Below, piece after piece: positions 63,380 to 64,000 of a stretch of 64,000 nucleotides of DNA. The position numbers and the translations under genes were made by a program. Under the pieces are notes generated by a model. That model had not been told where the DNA came from. It did not search any database and was given only the letters and a program-made list of their open reading frames with translations. The first letter of the stretch is position 1, and each line of letters begins with the position of its first letter. This DNA is from Dictyophora rubrovolvata (lineage: Eukaryota; Basidiomycota; Agaricomycetes; Phallales; Phallaceae): contig CP114124.1 of NCBI GenBank assembly GCA_029959195.1, positions 1,674,001 through 1,738,000 on the forward strand, in the 5' to 3' direction.

Positions 63380-64000
63380 ATGCCCTCAACAATCGACACT
63401 CCTCGCTGCGCCGTTTGCTACGAACCCACCTCATATTGGTGTAGTCGCTGCCAGCAAGTATGGTACTGCAGCGCCGAACACTTGCAAAGCGTAAGTGAAT
63501 TCACCTTCATATATCTGCATGTTCTTAAAACATGTTGTTCAGGACTGGGCCGTACACAAAAGAGCTTGTAGACCTGCTGTTGCTCAAAATCCTCATCAGT
63601 TTGCCGTCACTGCCAATCCTAATCAAACCATCTCGGTCACCGCAATTTATTTCCCAGTAAACGAGGAAAAACCCCGCCTTATCTCGATTGAATGTATACC
63701 GCCAGCAGATTTATCAGTAGGACCGTGTCCTAGCCCCATTATTGAAGGATGGTTTCCCCATGGTCGGCCCTCCAGTCTTACTTTGACTCAAGGACTCAAT
63801 CAAGAATCACTACGTTTCCCTCTTCAGGTTTACTACGATGCCGAAGCACTATCACGGTCGCATCCCATTAATCGTTCTGTCTACAGAATAACATCGGGCC
63901 AAGCCCCGCGGCCGTGGCACGGGGCAGTTGTCGTTCTCAAATACTCTGGGACCCGTCGACAATGCTACGCAGATGCCTCCCTTAATGATTTACCAGCGTT
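63380..64000 (+). CDS. MYND zinc-finger protein, 3' part outside window
   Basis: The N-terminus is a MYND finger: CAVCYEPTSYWCSRCQQVWY, then CSAEHLQS, and after an intron (63492 to about 63541) DWAVHKRACRP, giving the C-x2-C, C-x2-C, C-x3-C/H pattern that binds two zincs. The following region (ISVTAIYFPVNEEKPRLISI, then WFPHGRPSSLTLTQGLNQ) is common in basidiomycete MYND proteins of unknown role but I cannot name it. MYND fingers mediate protein-protein contacts. The start is ATG 63380; an upstream frame extension begins with TTG and is not needed. The coding part runs past 64000. Confidence 0.8.

Overview
The window is nuclear DNA of a basidiomycete fungus, most likely an Agaricomycete (mushroom-forming). 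Genes are dense, lie on both strands and are cut by many short introns, mostly about 45-75 nt with GT..AG ends. The proteins include a basidiomycete-style Zn2Cys6 regulator, a Rom2-type Rho GEF, HP1 and Y14 (the last absent from budding yeast). I see no phage, plasmid, CRISPR, LTR or other large mobile element. Exon joins below were worked out by eye, so spans are firmer than individual splice sites.

Layout. Bases 1-2313 are gene-poor, with one doubtful open frame. 2314-7866 (-) is a very large Rxt3-domain protein with long mixed-charge and homopolymer tracts. 8488-13348 (+) is a Zn2Cys6 transcription factor. 13990-20063 (+) is a DEP-DH-DH-PH-CNH Rho1 exchange factor. 20826-22479 (-) is PAF1. 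22802-27223 (-) is a membrane hybrid histidine kinase. 27873-30985 (+) is CDC48. 31683-33004 (+) is a glutathione transferase. 33344-34072 (+) is a TMEM97/EXPERA membrane protein, convergent with a ZIP zinc transporter (34185-35571, -). 36600-38428 (+) is xylulokinase. 38719-46380 (+) is acetyl-CoA carboxylase. An intron-bearing tRNA-Leu (46615-46704, -) precedes argininosuccinate synthase (46996-48768, +) and the ER ubiquitin ligase Doa10 (49047-54250, +). The minus strand then carries a TAP-like serine hydrolase, a protein rich in DPF/DPW/DFGDF motifs, HP1 and Y14/RBM8A. A MYND-finger protein starts at 63380 and runs off the window.

Functional themes. This is core-genome housekeeping, not an accessory island. 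CDC48 and Doa10 act in the same ER-associated degradation pathway. Rxt3, PAF1 and HP1 act on chromatin, and Y14 on mRNA. The Rho GEF and the histidine kinase belong to wall and stress signalling. Xylulokinase, ACC1 and ARG1 are metabolic.

The strongest unusual signal is the Rho GEF. It has two complete DH domains in tandem with no PH domain between them. Each DH domain is opened by a 64-nt exon, and three introns lie at matching positions and phases, the mark of an old internal exon-block duplication. Secondary points are the mixed-charge Rxt3 protein, an adaptor-like DFGDF protein, odd junctions in the Zn2Cys6 gene, a perfect 15-bp-arm inverted repeat near 62.87 kb, and an evenly spaced bZIP-like triplet near 1.24 kb.
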